From: Coenobita brevimanus
Taxonomy: Eukaryota; Arthropoda; Malacostraca; Decapoda; Coenobitidae
DNA: 64,000 bases
Direction of reading: 5' to 3'
NCBI GenBank assembly: GCA_032717465.1
Contig: CM064632.1
Coordinates: 27,934,160-27,998,159 of the forward strand
The notes beneath the pieces are model-generated. The model saw only the letters and a program-made list of their open reading frames with translations. It was not told where the DNA came from and did no database searches. This document shows positions 34,000-45,058 of this stretch, one piece after another. The position numbers and the translations under genes were made by a program. Numbering within the stretch: the first letter of the stretch is position 1; every line of letters starts with the position of its first letter.

Positions 34000-35100
34000 A
34001 TTTTAAGTGGGGCAATTTTGGGAGAATCAAGTTCCAGTACTGGGACATTTTGGCTGGTATCGTCTATGGTAGAGTTTCTGGCAAATGTACTGGCAAAGAT
34101 ATCTGCTTTCCCACGTGGGTCATTTGTAATGTTGCCATCTGAAGATTTTAGTGGAGGAATGGAAGATGACTTGTTAAAGTTATTATTGAAAGAATTAAGA
34201 GTTGACCAGAATATTCTATTGTCATTAGGATTATTAAGTAGTTTTGATGCTTGCTTTTGAAGAGTTTGATTTAGATAGATTTAATACAGCTTTTGCATGA
34301 TTTCTAGCAATTTTAAATTGGGAGAGTGATTCAGATGTTTTTGATTTTAAGTAAGAGTTATATGCTAATGACTTTTGGGTTGTTGCTCTGGCACAGTTGC
34401 CATCAAACCATTTTGGAGAGTTCGATCTTTTAGTGACCTGTTGACTTGGTATGAATAAATCCATACCAGCTAGTATTAAGTCGCAAATGTGGGACTGGGT
34501 AGAAGTGGGATCACTAGAGAAGAAAGACTGCCATGGAACATCAGCAAGATAATTTCTAAATCCATCCCAGTCTGCCCTATCAAAGTGCCATCGGGTCACC
34601 CTGACAGGTTCAGAACGGGGAGGTGTGGGAGGGTTAACTAATGAGGCTTTGATGAGACTGTGGTCAGAGGATCCAAGTGGTGACAGTACCTCTATCCTGT
34701 ATTGATCAGGATTTTTTGTTAAGAATAAATCCAAGAGATGGGCATTATGGTCAGGATTATCAGGTATTCTGGTTGGTTGCTTTATCAACTGGGTGAGATT
34801 AAATGATTCCGCAAACAGCTCGCACCAGCGTCGTCAGTCCGGGCAGAATGCAATAACCATTCAACATTGTGTATGTTAAAATCACCCAAAATAGTAATTT
34901 CGGTGCCAAGGGCAAGGTCAAGGTTACTCAACTGAGTGGATATGGAATCAAATACACTGGGTTCCGAAGAAGCATTGGGGGAGCGATAAACTACACAAAT
35001 ATGTTTGGTAATGTTTTGACAATTTAATTTATATAATGAGTAATCAAAACTGGATGAAGTGAGTTTAAAATAGTGTCAACTGCATATTGGGATTTGATAT
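34000..35100 (-). pseudogene. LINE-B endonuclease and linker, broken
   Basis: On the minus strand a frame from about 35080 reads VVYRSPNAS and then LGDFNIHN at about 34868-34890; the GDFN block is typical of the exonuclease-endonuclease-phosphatase fold used by Jockey/CR1-like LINEs to nick DNA. After a frame change near 34835 the frame at 34234-34788 carries PDHNAHLLDLFLT, a PLGSSDHSLI block (the conserved SDH near the end of the endonuclease) and the linker to the RT. Another frame change lies near 34255. The N-terminal catalytic residues are lost by truncation. Confidence 0.82.
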
Positions 35101-35107
35101 AACAACA
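34000..35107 (-). mobile_element. LINE-B (Jockey/CR1-type), 5' half
   Basis: Continuation of the interrupted LINE-B. It contains the distal part of an apurinic-type endonuclease domain and the linker to the RT. The element is 5'-truncated inside the endonuclease at about 35107, where a minus-strand SINE abuts it. Confidence 0.82.
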
Positions 35108-35455
35108 GGTTTATTTATTCATCGCAGCCAGTGGCTAAAAATACACGGGTCTTTAATCTATTATCTTACCCTAAGGAGGTCAACATGTTGGCCCTGGCTG
35201 CTTCTGAGGGGCGCTGACACACTACCAAGCCTCACCTAGGTTGGAATGAAGCGTAGGCACATGGGGCCAGACCACCTTATATTTACCCCAGTGAGTTTCA
35301 CACCCCTGCTGGTCATCCACCACTGCATATCTTGAGCTGCAGATGACAGGTGACGGCTTACCCCACCCACGCTGGCAGCACGGCCTGAGTGGGACTGGAC
35401 GAACTCGGGTCACTTGGATTGGGAGTCGAGTGCTCTGTCAACCGCACCACCAAGT
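35108..35455 (-). mobile_element. tRNA-derived SINE
   Basis: Read on the minus strand it starts TTGGTGGTGCGGTTGACAGA (A-box-like), followed by CCCGAGTTCGTCCAGTCC (weak B-box), a body of about 280 bp and an AATAAATAAA-type tail. The tail abuts LINE-B. The order of head, body and A-rich tail supports a SINE. It differs in sequence from the SINEs at 1981 and 36512. Confidence 0.65.
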
Positions 35456-35639
35456 GTGTGTGTCTATGTGAATGAAGGTGTGCGTGCGCTTGTGTCTGTG
35501 TTTGTCTGTGTGTACATGCTGAACCTTCCCCACTCTAAAGCTTAAAATATGCTACCATCACCTTTAATCTCTATATTGGAAATAGAAATACGGGCAACAT
35601 TGTTATTTCGGTTTTCCGAGTACTTGATTGAGCATTGAT

Positions 35640-35676
<37 letters not shown>

Positions 35677-36223
35677 TTTACGCCTCTTTCAACCCAGTTT
35701 ACATTCTACTCTCTATTCCCTATCCACCTACCTATTTCCCAACATACGATCCTGAAGGAAATGCCCTCGACAAAGACCCTCTGTGCATTAGTATTCATAT
35801 TCAGAAACGACCCCAACTCCCACGACACATCAGCCTCCTCTGCCCTTGTCTACGGATATTCCCTGTTCAATCGGCCACACAAACAATGTCAAGTGGATTC
35901 CTTCAGTACAATGTCAAAACAACTTTGGTACTATTTTCCACTTAATACCCGACGATTTTACTCAGCTAAGAATAAGTCATAGAAGCCTCAGTGTTAAGAA
36001 TTCCTCAGACATTGTTTTGATAGATGTCACGGTATTATTGACCCGTATGCTGTTGAGGAAACCTATGTTGATATAAAAAAGGTACTACACATGGCAGCTG
36101 GGTTTTTTCATCTCTGGAAAGACATCTCGTTGTGAAGTCGTTGATGATGATTACTACTATCACTTTCACTGTGAACTCACACAATCTGAACAAAACCGTC
36201 TGACGGTAGCAGAACTATACTCA
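35456..36223. other. No gene; (CA)n at 35643-35674 and family C remnants
   Basis: CCGACGATTTTACTCAGCTA at about 35949 and ACAAAACCGTCTGACGGTAG at about 36189 match family C ends. No complete copy and no gene. Confidence 0.5.
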
Positions 36224-36386
36224 TTTCACTTCAGCTTGGCCCAGATTTTCATTGTTTTGGAGTCTGTATCACGTGGCTGAATGGGCAAAAGTAAGATTAT
36301 ATTGCGGCTCTACCTCCTTTCTACAACATTTCTTCGTGACTAGCACCATATTACTGTGCCAGTCTATGGACAAGTTAGAGTAAAAC
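36224..36386 (-). mobile_element. Family B short element, shortened
   Basis: Starts CATTTCACTTCAGCTTGGCC and ends CAAGTTAGAGTAAAA. The interior ACATTTCTTCGTGACTAGCA matches the copy at 8545-8742. The AT-rich centre is partly deleted. Confidence 0.65.
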
Positions 36387-36419
36387 GAGTAGAGTGAATA
36401 ATGTACATAGGACGTTCAT

Positions 36420-36511
36420 CCCGGGTTTTGGAAGATGGAACACACAAACCAGTTACCAGATGTCTCCCTACAGCTGAACAAAATCGTCCTGAGGTAGTAA
36501 AAGTATAGCAC
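36420..36511. mobile_element. Family C fragment
   Basis: CTACAGCTGAACAAAATCGT with CCTGAGGTAGTAAAAGTATA resembles the right end of family C. Confidence 0.4.
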
Positions 36512-36770
36512 AATTACGCCTGCTGGTCTAGGGGTTAGAATACCCCAGTGGGAAAGGCGACGTGGCGATGGTTCGATCCTCAAGTGGTGACGGGAGGTGT
36601 TTGATCAGTGAATGCCATCGAGGGAAGTAGGACAGAAATCTACCTTTGAGGGTACTGGACGCTGATATCTTGGACAATTTCTTAAACTGGAGGGGTTGGA
36701 TATAGCCTTCATTAACGCCTTCACTCCTAGAGATTCTCCTAATCTCACCTAATCATCTCTGTGTTATAAT
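36512..36770 (+). mobile_element. tRNA-derived SINE
   Basis: CTGGTCTAGGGGTTAGAATA is a good A-box context and GATGGTTCGATCCTC contains a near-perfect B-box (GGTTCGATCC). The body continues with GGGAGGTGTTTGATCAGTGA. No CCA end or cloverleaf closure was seen, so this is a retroposon rather than a tRNA gene. The 3' boundary with family I is unclear. Confidence 0.72.
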
Positions 36771-36771
36771 C

Positions 36772-36905
36772 TATCCATCTATACCTAGGCTGCTTCCCTC
36801 AAAGAACGGGAGGTAGCCGAGACAGGACGACACACTCCCAATTTACTCATCCACACACACACATTCATTCTTATCTTAGCCCCAAGGGGACTAGAGACCC
36901 CTTCT
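36772..36905 (-). mobile_element. Family I retroelement 3' end
   Basis: On the plus strand TCCATCTATACCTAGGCTGC, then GGAGGTAGCCGAGACAGGAC, GACACACTCCCAATTTACTC and TTAGCCCCAAGGGGACTAG, the reverse complement of 19720-19850. Confidence 0.65.
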
Positions 36906-37024
36906 CTCTCTTTTTTTTTTTTTTTAGTTCCAACAATGAGACAGGGATTGTGTTATAATAGTCTGAGGTGTTAGCGTACTGAAGTGCGTAATTTACTGTG
37001 ATGGACCTGACTAACTATTTTTGT

Positions 37025-37217
37025 TTTACTCTAACTTGGCCAGAAATCGCCATCCCTCCATCATTAATGCTGAAGGATAACAAGAAATCAGACTAGAATT
37101 ATGACGCTAGTAACGAAGAAGTGCTATGGGAAGGATGTTGAGCCATAGTACTGTCTTTTCATGCCACTGACCTACGTGACATAAACCAAAGAAGAACAAA
37201 ATTTGGGGCAAAGTTAT
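37025..37217 (+). mobile_element. Family B short element
   Basis: TTTTACTCTAACTTGGCCAG at the left and AACAAAATTTGGGGCAAAGT at the right. The interior AACGAAGAAGTGCTATGGGA matches other copies. Confidence 0.7.
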
Positions 37218-37261
37218 TAATGAAAATCTTTAACAATTACATCAGAGTGGAGATTGCTGGG

Positions 37262-37469
37262 ATGATGATGATGATGATGATGATGAGGAGGAGGAGGAGG
37301 AGGAGGAGGAGAATAATGATGATGATAAGCATGATGATAAGGAGAAGAATGATGATGATGATGATGATGATGATGATCAGGAGGAGGAGGAGAAGGAGGA
37401 GGAGGAGAAGGAGGAGGAGGAGAAGGAGGAGGAGGAGGAGAAGGGGGAAGATGATGATGATGACGATGT

Positions 37470-37520
<51 letters not shown>

Positions 37521-37640
37521 GGAGGAGGAGGAGGAGGAGGAGGAGGACGAGGAGGAGGACGAGGAGGAGGAAGAGGAGGAAAAAGAGGATGATGATGAGA
37601 ATGGGAAAAATGATGATTATGGTGATGATGATGATAACGA
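37262..37640. repeat. Compound (GAT)n/(GAG)n array
   Basis: Alternating blocks of GAT and GAG triplets with occasional GAA. The Met/Arg and Ile/Leu homopolymer frames are by-products. Confidence 0.97.
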
Positions 37641-38538
37641 TATTATTAATGAACTCTATAAATATTAAGCATAAAACAGAGAAGAGCGTCGTCGATGATG
37701 TGGTATAAATACAATCGTCTGGGAGAGCCAAGAATTGAAATAGATCATGCTTGGTGAATTAAATCGTTTGGAGACTGAACAAATATAATAAAATTGTCAC
37801 TGAACTGAAAGTCATAGAGAAAGAGGGACAGAAGGGTCCGTAACACCTTATATTACACCTAAACATTCTTAGTATATTTTTATCTCTCTCACATAGACAC
37901 AGTTTCCCGAAATAAACAAACTAACTTACGAACTACCTTAATCAGCAACATAATTAATAAACAGATTGGCCTTTTAACACAATAGGTTCATGCTGTATGT
38001 GAGGCCGCATGTGTCTGGATTTTGCTGATACAGAGCACTAGAATTGTACCAACCATGACACAACTGGGGCGTTAAAAATGATCCTATATGGACGAATTTG
38101 TTATTTCATCATACTAACATCAGACGATTATCACTGAATTGAGTGAAGTCAAAGGGTTTTCTTGTCAGGCCAAGGACGTGTTTTTCACTTTATTCCGGCT
38201 GCTACTGGACGATTTTACGCATACAAGTTGGTAAGGACGGAGTTTCTGAAGGACTTGACTAACCCCTCTACTTCTGACAGCATATCTTAAAATTACAAGA
38301 ATGAAAGAGAATTGAGGTCCTCAGGTTGAAGGGGTGGAGGACATGCTTAGAGAAATCCTAGTAGACAGCGAGTGGTCCCTTCATTCCAACGACATGTTTT
38401 TTCTTTAGCCTTTTTTCTACCACTAGACTTAAGACTGATCTCTCCAGGTGATGGGGCTACAGAAAGCTATAAATAACATCTGGTTGTGTCGGTGTGAAGC
38501 AATTAACCATAGGGAGAGAGAGGGGTATTGCTTCGCTC
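37641..38538. other. No gene; family C remnant at 38200-38285
   Basis: CTGCTACTGGACGATTTTAC at about 38199 matches the left end of family C. The rest is unremarkable. Confidence 0.4.

Positions 38539-38572
<34 letters not shown>
38539..38572. repeat. (GT)n microsatellite
   Basis: About 16 GT units. Confidence 0.95.
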
Positions 38573-38573
<1 letters not shown>

Positions 38574-38814
38574 CAAAATGGCCTAGGAATGTGGTAGATT
38601 GCAATGCGGTAATAGGATGGAAAGTGGCTTGGATAAGTACCTCGCTTCAAATCCAGAGCTGAACACGTTAATAGTTGAATAATACGAAAACTTGACTAAT
38701 TTAACTTTCCGCTCACTCATACCACGGAGAATAACAGCTATCATGAAGTAACGTTACATTTCCCTTAGAGTTTAAACCACCACTGATTTGTTCGTTTTAT
38801 CAATATTTCCTATG

Positions 38815-39045
38815 AAATTTCCACGGCAATTTTTCTATCCTGCATGATGGTTCTTCTCATCTTTTCCTACCAACTTCAGCTGGAGGGTTTGGTAGGCGGG
38901 GGGGGGGGGAGGGCAGGTGAAGGGCCTTTTTGCTTTGCTACTCTAGCATCAACTCATAAGCAAATACCCCTAGTTATAGTCTTCGCCGTAACAAACAGTA
39001 TTGAAAGGACTATTACATCTGTTGCTGTTTTCTATCGTGTGTAGG
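38815..39045 (+). mobile_element. Family E core
   Basis: CTGCATGATGGTTCTTCTCA, CAACTTCAGCTGGAGGGTTT and a G-run at 38898-38910 match the reverse complement of 11960-12180 (CTGCATGCTGGTTCTACTCA, GGCTTCAGCTGGAGGGTTTG). A polypyrimidine arm follows, as in the other copy. Confidence 0.65.
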
Positions 39046-39590
39046 TTACTCCTTTGTACTTCTAACTTCTTTCGTATTCCTCCTATCTTTAGCTTCCCTT
39101 CTTACTTTCCTCCTCCCATATTCATCGTTCTCCGTTTATCTTTATTTTCCACCTCCTCCTCTTCAATCCTATGTTCATCTTCCTAATACATTCTACAACA
39201 TCCATAGCCCTCTTAATCTTCTTCCTCCTGGCATCATCTTCCTTCTCCCTCCTCCTCCTCTTCATCTTCCTCCCTCCCCGCCTCCACCTCCCCCTTTCCA
39301 ATCTATCCTCCCCATACTAATTTTCCCTTCTTTTCCTCCTTCCATCTTCCGCTTCCTGTTCCTTGTCGTGTCTTTTACAATATATCTCCTACTCCTCTAT
39401 CTTCAACCTTTTCCTCTTCCTCTTCCCTCTTTCGTCCTCCCAGTCTTCCTTTTCCTCATCTTAAAATTCCCTTCTTCATCATCTTCCTCCTCCTTCTCTT
39501 CCTTCCATTTCCTGGCCTCTTCTCCCAAGGGTAATGGCAACCTCTCTTCATTTTCACTTTGCGTCTCTCTCTCTCTCTCTCTCTCTGAAT
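39046..39590. repeat. Polypyrimidine arm of family E copy
   Basis: CTCCTCC, TTCCTCC and CTTCC runs, ending in a CT microsatellite at about 39566-39585. This mirrors the homopurine tract at 11546-11959 on the opposite strand. Confidence 0.7.
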
Positions 39591-40091
39591 GTCTTCATTA
39601 AGAGGGACATCCAGGGGTAATTTTCTTTAGCTTCCACAACAGCTGGCCATGTCTGCCTCCTGGCAGGGTGATTTTCCTTCTTGTTTTTCTCAACGTTTGG
39701 GAGTATACCAGGAGTTGATGGATCTTACCCATTCAGTACGACCGATAGATAAATAGACAGATATAGATAGAGAGATATTGATATGAGGATGTATATATAT
39801 ATAGATACATACATATAGATGACAGATAAACAAAGATGCGTGAATGGATATATAAATATAAACAGGTAGACTGATAGGCAGACAGAAAGAGTTGGATGGG
39901 TACACCGACTGACAGACGGGTATATATGAAGGAGACAGATAGACAAATTGGTAGAGAAACAAACCTAACCTGTATATACACAAACACATACAAACATCGA
40001 TACATACGCAGGTACGCAGACAGATAAGATACAGTGGTGTCTTTTTCGGGTTACTCTGATTTTACGTGTTTTTGTTTTTCCTGGGAGCTTT
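39591..40091. repeat. Degenerate GATA/GACA/TATA tetranucleotide region
   Basis: From about 39735 to 40035 GATAGA, GACAGA and ATACATA motifs dominate. The Tyr/Ile/Ser-rich frames are by-products. Confidence 0.65.
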
Positions 40092-40093
40092 GA

Positions 40094-40150
<57 letters not shown>

Positions 40151-40260
40151 GAATGTATTTATCAGTCTATATTATCTATCTATCTATCTCTATCAATCTA
40201 TTTATCTATTTTTCTATCTATCTATATACAGTTTATATAAATATAGATATATGGATATAT
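40092..40260. repeat. (CT)n followed by (TATC)n
   Basis: CT run at 40092-40146 and TATC units at about 40172-40230. Confidence 0.9.
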
Positions 40261-40370
40261 CTCCTTGATATATAACGACTTACTTTTTACCCATGTCCTT
40301 TGATGACGCATAATTTAATACACTGACTAAACCAAAACGAAGTTGTTCATTAACTCCTTCAGTACCACAG

Positions 40371-40580
40371 CACTCTCCTCGCTAAAGAAACTCTCTAACA
40401 CCTTTTCCCGATCGACTCAATTTCCTCTTTCACCTTACTGTCCTTCTCCGTGTTACATACACCTTTCTAATGTCGCCACATTGTGCACAAATAACTTGCA
40501 AAAGGATATTAACCGGCCATAACTAAAAATAATTCGCTACGGTGAAGGTACAAGGGAGCCTCCTTGACCAGAATACGCGT
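40371..40580. mobile_element. Family A short inverted-repeat element, copy 7
   Basis: A diverged copy: AAACTCTCTAACACCTTTTC at left and AAGGGAGCCTCCTTGACCAG at right. The interior CACCTTACTGTCCTTCTCCG is conserved. Confidence 0.75.
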
Positions 40581-40769
40581 CATTGTAGTCCCGGGGCTTC
40601 TCGGGGCTATATTTAAACATGCCAGTTCGCAAAGCCTATAAAGTTAAAAGAAGATCAGAAAAACCTAAACAGAAAAATATGTCGCTGGATTACAAACAAT
40701 ATTTGTCTTACGTTTATGCAATTGTTTTTATTTTCATTTTTAAGGCTCCATTTAATATTCCGGTTCCTC

Positions 40770-40935
40770 GTCCCTATGGTCTAAAAATTACCTTACATCT
40801 TGAACGCTGAGTTGCAATATGAAACTAACACTAAAATACAATGCTAGTCATGAAGAAGTGCTATGGCGAGGATGTAGAGCCGTAGTATTATCTTCTACCA
40901 ATGACCTGTAGCAAGAATTAAATACAAAACTACCA
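40770..40935 (+). mobile_element. Family B short element, diverged
   Basis: GGTCTAAAAATTACCTTACA and GTCATGAAGAAGTGCTATGG. The ends are poorly preserved. Confidence 0.5.
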
Positions 40936-41059
40936 GTGCTTGTAACAAAGAAGTGTTGTACAAAGTATGGTGTTATTCTGCCACTGAACAATAGCTTGTA
41001 GGGTATGAAGGAAAAAAATCTCCGCCATGTTTAGGTAGGCGTATAATAATTGGAGTTAA

Positions 41060-41765
41060 GGTCATGATGACTGTTGTAATGATGATTGTGGTGATGGCGA
41101 TTGTGGTGATGGCGATTGTGGTGATGGCGATTGTGGTGATGGCGATTGTGGTGATGGCGGTTGTGGTGATGGTGACTGTAGTGATGGTGATTGTGGTGAT
41201 GGCGATTGTGGTGATGGCGGTTGTGGTGATGGCGATTGTGGTGATGATGGTTGTGGTGATGGTGGTTGTGGTGATGGTGGTTGTGGTGATGGTGGTTGTG
41301 GTGATGGTGGTTGTGGTGATGGTGATTGTGGTGATGGTGACTGGTGATGATGGTTGTGGTGATCGTGGTTGTGGTGATGGCGACTGTAGTGATGGTGACT
41401 GTGGTGATGGTGATTGTGGTGATGGTGATTGTGGTGATGGCGGTTGTGGTGATGGCGGTTGTGGTGATGGCGGTTGTGGTGATGGCGGTTGTGGTGATGG
41501 TGGTTGTGGTGATGGTGATTGTGGTGATGGTGATTGTGGTGATGGTGATTGTGGTGATGGTGACTGGTGATGATGGTTGTGGTGATCGTGGTTGTGGTGA
41601 TGGCGACTGTGGTGATGGTGATTGTGGTGATGGTGATTGTGGTGATGGTGATTGTGGTGATGGTGATTGTGGTGAAGGTGACTGTGGCAATTGTGATTGT
41701 GGTTATGGTGATTATGGTAATGGAGATTATGGTGATAGTGGTTGTGATGATGATGATGATGATGA
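41060..41765. repeat. 15-bp GTGATGGCGATTGTG minisatellite
   Basis: About 45 units of 15 bp with a 223-bp higher-order duplication: ACTGGTGATGATGGTTGTGG begins at 41340 and again at 41563. As 15 is a multiple of three, long frames persist on both strands (up to 266 codons). They read as two- or three-residue repeats with no sign of a gene. Confidence 0.95.
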
Positions 41766-41930
41766 TGGCACAATATAGTTTTTATCTATCATATTCTTCA
41801 AATCTCAGGATAATTATATTTACCCAGCGTGAAATCTTTGAAAATGCATAGGGTTATCAAGACACGCCATTAAATTTCTGCATCATAAAGCATCTTGCCA
41901 GAGTAAACTTAAAGCATCGGGCAGTACTAA

Positions 41931-42494
41931 TCTATCTATCTATCTATCTACTGCCAGACGCCTTAATCCCGTAAGGGGTGGCCACAAACACATAGCCTCC
42001 ATGTCGTCCTGTCCCCCATCATTTCACTGCCCTGCTCCCAGCTCACACCCCGCTCCATCATATACCTTTCCACTCCATCCCTCCATCTCATCTTTGGCCT
42101 CCCCCTCCCTCTCCCCCCTTCCACCTCACTCACATACACTCTCCTCGTCAGTCTCTCACTCTCCAACCTCTCCACATGGCCAAACCACCTCAGTATGTTT
42201 CTCCTAACGCTTCCTATCACATCCACGTCCACACCAACAACGCTCCTTCACCTCCTCATTTGTCAGTCTATCTCTCCATGTGACTCCACATGCTCGTCTC
42301 AAATAACTCATTTCCACTGCTCTCACTCTTGACTTCTGTCCCTCCAGCAAGGTCCAAGCTTCACTTCCATACGTTAGAGTTGGTATCACAATACTGTCAT
42401 GTAGTAACTTTTTCATTTCCATGCTTAATTCCCTGTTTCTCACCACTGCTTTCAAGGAACCAGCAAACTTTCTTCCTTATTGTACTTCTTGTTC
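41931..42494 (-). mobile_element. LINE-A 3' fragment with TCTA tail
   Basis: The plus strand begins with TCTA repeats and GCCAGACGCCTTAATCCCGT, then runs in reverse complement through the C-terminal part of the LINE-A frame. Possible 7-bp flanking duplications GTACTAA lie at 41924-41930 and 42495-42501. This is a strongly 5'-truncated sister copy of 32348-33991. Confidence 0.85.
41963..42455 (-). pseudogene. LINE-A reverse transcriptase C-terminal remnant, frameshifted
   Basis: Two overlapping minus-strand frames (42204-42455 and 41963-42232) together correspond to about residues 377-537 of the LINE-A frame. They share LTYGSEAWTL, VRAVEMSYLRRACGVTWRDR, LRWFGHVER and the terminal CGHPLRD. A frame change near 42230 breaks them apart, around the CGVDVDV region. 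No catalytic RT box is included. Confidence 0.88.
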
Positions 42495-42672
42495 GTACTA
42501 AAAATACGAACAAGAAACAGTAGTAATATTACAAAAAAGTCATGGTGCTGAAGGGGTTAAGTCTCCACAAAAGCCCTTCATATCTGCCTCCAGCTCTGGG
42601 ATTTTTCTTTATACTTCTCCCACGTCTGTAATGATATCAAGAGCTGCTGGATTTAAGACCGGGGCCTGATTA

Positions 42673-42673
<1 letters not shown>

Positions 42674-42719
<46 letters not shown>
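42674..42719. repeat. (GT)n microsatellite
   Basis: About 23 GT units. Confidence 0.96.
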
Positions 42720-42721
<2 letters not shown>

Positions 42722-43016
42722 GACAGACAGTCAGACAGACACAAAGACACATAGATAGACAAACAGATTTATCATAATGGTGAATTCAGCAGAAAAAGAT
42801 GCGTGGTGAATGAAGAATATGAGAAAGGAATACATGAATGCTAAATCCAACCACTTCAGTTCCAACGTGTCTCCAAAACTGAACGAAGAAATCTGGAAAC
42901 TGCAAGAATAGAATGAAAAAGACGTAATGGGAGTGAAGGGGTAACATGGAATATATAAAATGATGACGATGAAGTACTGGCAGCCCTCTAATACCACGAG
43001 AACATGGCTTAAATCT
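42720..43016. other. No gene; weak family C remnant at 42840-42915
   Basis: TCCAAAACTGAACGAAGAAA and CTGGAAACTGCAAGAATA resemble a decayed family C right end. Confidence 0.3.
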
Positions 43017-43232
43017 GGGCTCATATTCTCTTACGGAAGCTCCCTAACACCTCTTCCTTAGCGATTTTTGTATATGGGTGGTTAATATTTTTCTCTGCGT
43101 TATTTAGGCAGAGCTGGCGATACCGGATGGCTTTATGTTACGCACAAGAGAAGAGCAAGGTGTACGAGCAATTAGTAAAATAAATCGCTTAGGAAATGTG
43201 TTTGAAAGCTCTCTTAACCCACGAGAATAAGG
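43017..43232. mobile_element. Family A short inverted-repeat element, copy 8
   Basis: The ends are GGGCTCATATTCTCTTACGG and CTCTTAACCCACGAGAATAA, with arms GCTCCCTAACACCTCTTCCT and AATAAATCGCTTAGGAAATG. Confidence 0.85.
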
Positions 43233-43299
43233 ACAGTAGTATCAGTATGTTTATTCTTATCTCCAGGTGTTTTTTTCCCCCCTTTCTTTTTGTTCGCTT

Positions 43300-43443
43300 A
43301 GGGGAAATTTTCAAGCTGGGGAGAGGGTTGATAAAGCCTTCAGTTACTCCTTTCTTAAGTCCTCCCTAAGCTGAAAAAATAATCTCCAGTTTGTAAGACA
43401 GATATCAATTAACAATCATCATCATCATCATCATCATCATCAT
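43300..43443. mobile_element. Family C fragment and (ATC)n
   Basis: CAAGCTGGGGAGAGGGTTGA through CTAAGCTGAAAAAATAATCT resembles family C. An ATC run follows at 43416-43443. Confidence 0.5.
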
Positions 43444-43881
43444 AACCCCGTTGTATTAGGACGCAATCGGTATAAAGTGCTACCTACTTTATCGTCTTCC
43501 ATTTTTTTCTGAATATTCCCATGTCATCCCACGTATATTGTGAGTCAGAGTAAACCATGAACGTGGCTATACTATTCAGACATAGTAATTCCGCCATGAA
43601 TGCTGTAGTGGTATTCATTTAGGATGCACACCATTTCCTGTCCAATTTCGTGGTTCGACGGGAGACAATGGCCTCAGCTTAATTGATGGGGCTAATATGG
43701 AATGGTCGGGGCTCCTTTGTTTATTTATTTTTATTTAGTTAATTAGTTATTTATACTTTAATTTATATTCTTTATTTACCATACAGTACAAGCCCGAACA
43801 CTCCTAGGAACGTTGTCACTGAGGGCAAAGCAGGAGGGGTACATGTGAGCAAAAAGGTACAGTGACACATACAGTACAAGG

Positions 43882-43885
<4 letters not shown>
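43444..43885. other. No gene recognised
   Basis: AT-rich patch near 43717-43780. Nothing else. Confidence 0.35.
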
Positions 43886-43932
<47 letters not shown>

Positions 43933-44124
43933 CCCTTAGTTCGTTTTCTTTCCACAAGGGAGACGAATTTGATTTTATGGTAGAGTTTGGTCCAATATAC
44001 ACTTTTCCAACGCCAGTTGCTGATGTGAAAGTAAATACGAATGAACTTTTGTGGATCTTTTCTCTCGTTGAAATGCAGGCAACGTTACCCACAGATGAAG
44101 TTGCCAAGAGTCGCATACCGGTGG

Positions 44125-44155
<31 letters not shown>
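43886..44155. repeat. Two (GA)n microsatellites with short spacer
   Basis: GA runs at 43886-43930 and 44130-44155. Confidence 0.95.
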
Positions 44156-44159
<4 letters not shown>

Positions 44160-44235
44160 GGGGCTTGGGTTGGGATGGTAATATTACGCTCTAATCAATA
44201 TATTCCCTGTATAGTAAAAGGATCAACAATACCCT

Positions 44236-44432
44236 TTTCACTATCACTTGGCCTAAAATTGTCATCTCTCCATCTTGACTTCTGAGCTGTAACTATATTA
44301 ATACGAAACCATGATGCCAGTCACGAAGAAGTGCTATGGAAAGGATATAACGTCATAACACTGTCTTCTTCTGCCACTTATTTACGTAAAATAATCTGCA
44401 AAAATGGACGAAAATCTGGACCAAATTAAAGT
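44236..44432 (+). mobile_element. Family B short element, well preserved
   Basis: Starts TTCACTATCACTTGGCCTAA and ends GGACGAAAATCTGGACCAAA. The interior CACGAAGAAGTGCTATGGAA and TCATAACACTGTCTTCTTCT is conserved. Confidence 0.8.
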
Positions 44433-44470
44433 AAGAAAAAAATTGTACGAGTCATGCTCCCAGCCAAACT

Positions 44471-44474
<4 letters not shown>

Positions 44475-44517
<43 letters not shown>

Positions 44518-44787
44518 ATCTGAGAGGGGGCGGATGAAAAAATACGGTAACATCAAACGTGAACAAAAGCTCAATACTCCTGAACAAAAACTGATAAAAG
44601 CGAGGACTGGACGCTGTCATGACTTTAATTAAAAATAGCGGGTGTTAAATACGGATATTAAATTTTATCCTTAAAAAGTTCTCAGTATTTCTCACCTTTT
44701 GAATTCCGCTGATATGAAAATTACATGTCAAATATCAACTCTCGCCTCGATATGCGGTATGAGAGAGAGAGAGAGAGAGAGAGAGGG
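44475..44787. repeat. (CT)n and (GA)n microsatellites
   Basis: CT run at 44475-44512 and GA run at 44761-44786. Confidence 0.93.
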
Positions 44788-44820
44788 CGGGACGAAGAGA
44801 GAAAAAAAGTAATATAGTCC

Positions 44821-44962
44821 ATCCACTTAAATTGTCCGATGTTTTCTACCTTTTGTTGCCTTATTTTTCGTCGCCCAATGGCAGAATAAGACAGTACAGG
44901 CTACCGGCGCTTCCTCCTTTCCAAAACTCCCTTTCGTGATTAGCACCTTATTCTGGTGTTAA
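44821..44962 (-). mobile_element. Family B short element, partial
   Basis: TTATTTTTCGTCGCCCAATG, GGCAGAATAAGACAGTACAG and CCCTTTCGTGATTAGCACCT match the minus-strand copy at 8545-8742. Confidence 0.65.
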
Positions 44963-45058
44963 GATCCTGCTGTAACTCTGTATTAACCCTTCGGCTGCCA
45001 GGATATCTCTCACCTGAGCAATATCGTCTCGTGAAATCCTAAACAGAATCAACAGGAC

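Noticed and set aside
36512..36585. Standalone tRNA gene
   Set aside because: A- and B-boxes are good, but acceptor-stem pairing and a proper anticodon arm are not seen and a SINE-like body follows.
37220..37731. Met/Arg and Ile/Leu homopolymer frames
   Set aside because: Translations of the (GAT)n/(GAG)n array.
40973..41778. His-rich, Ser/Pro-rich and Val/Met-rich frames of 144-266 codons
   Set aside because: A 15-bp unit is a multiple of three and keeps several frames open. The peptides are simple repeats with no flanking non-repeat coding sequence.
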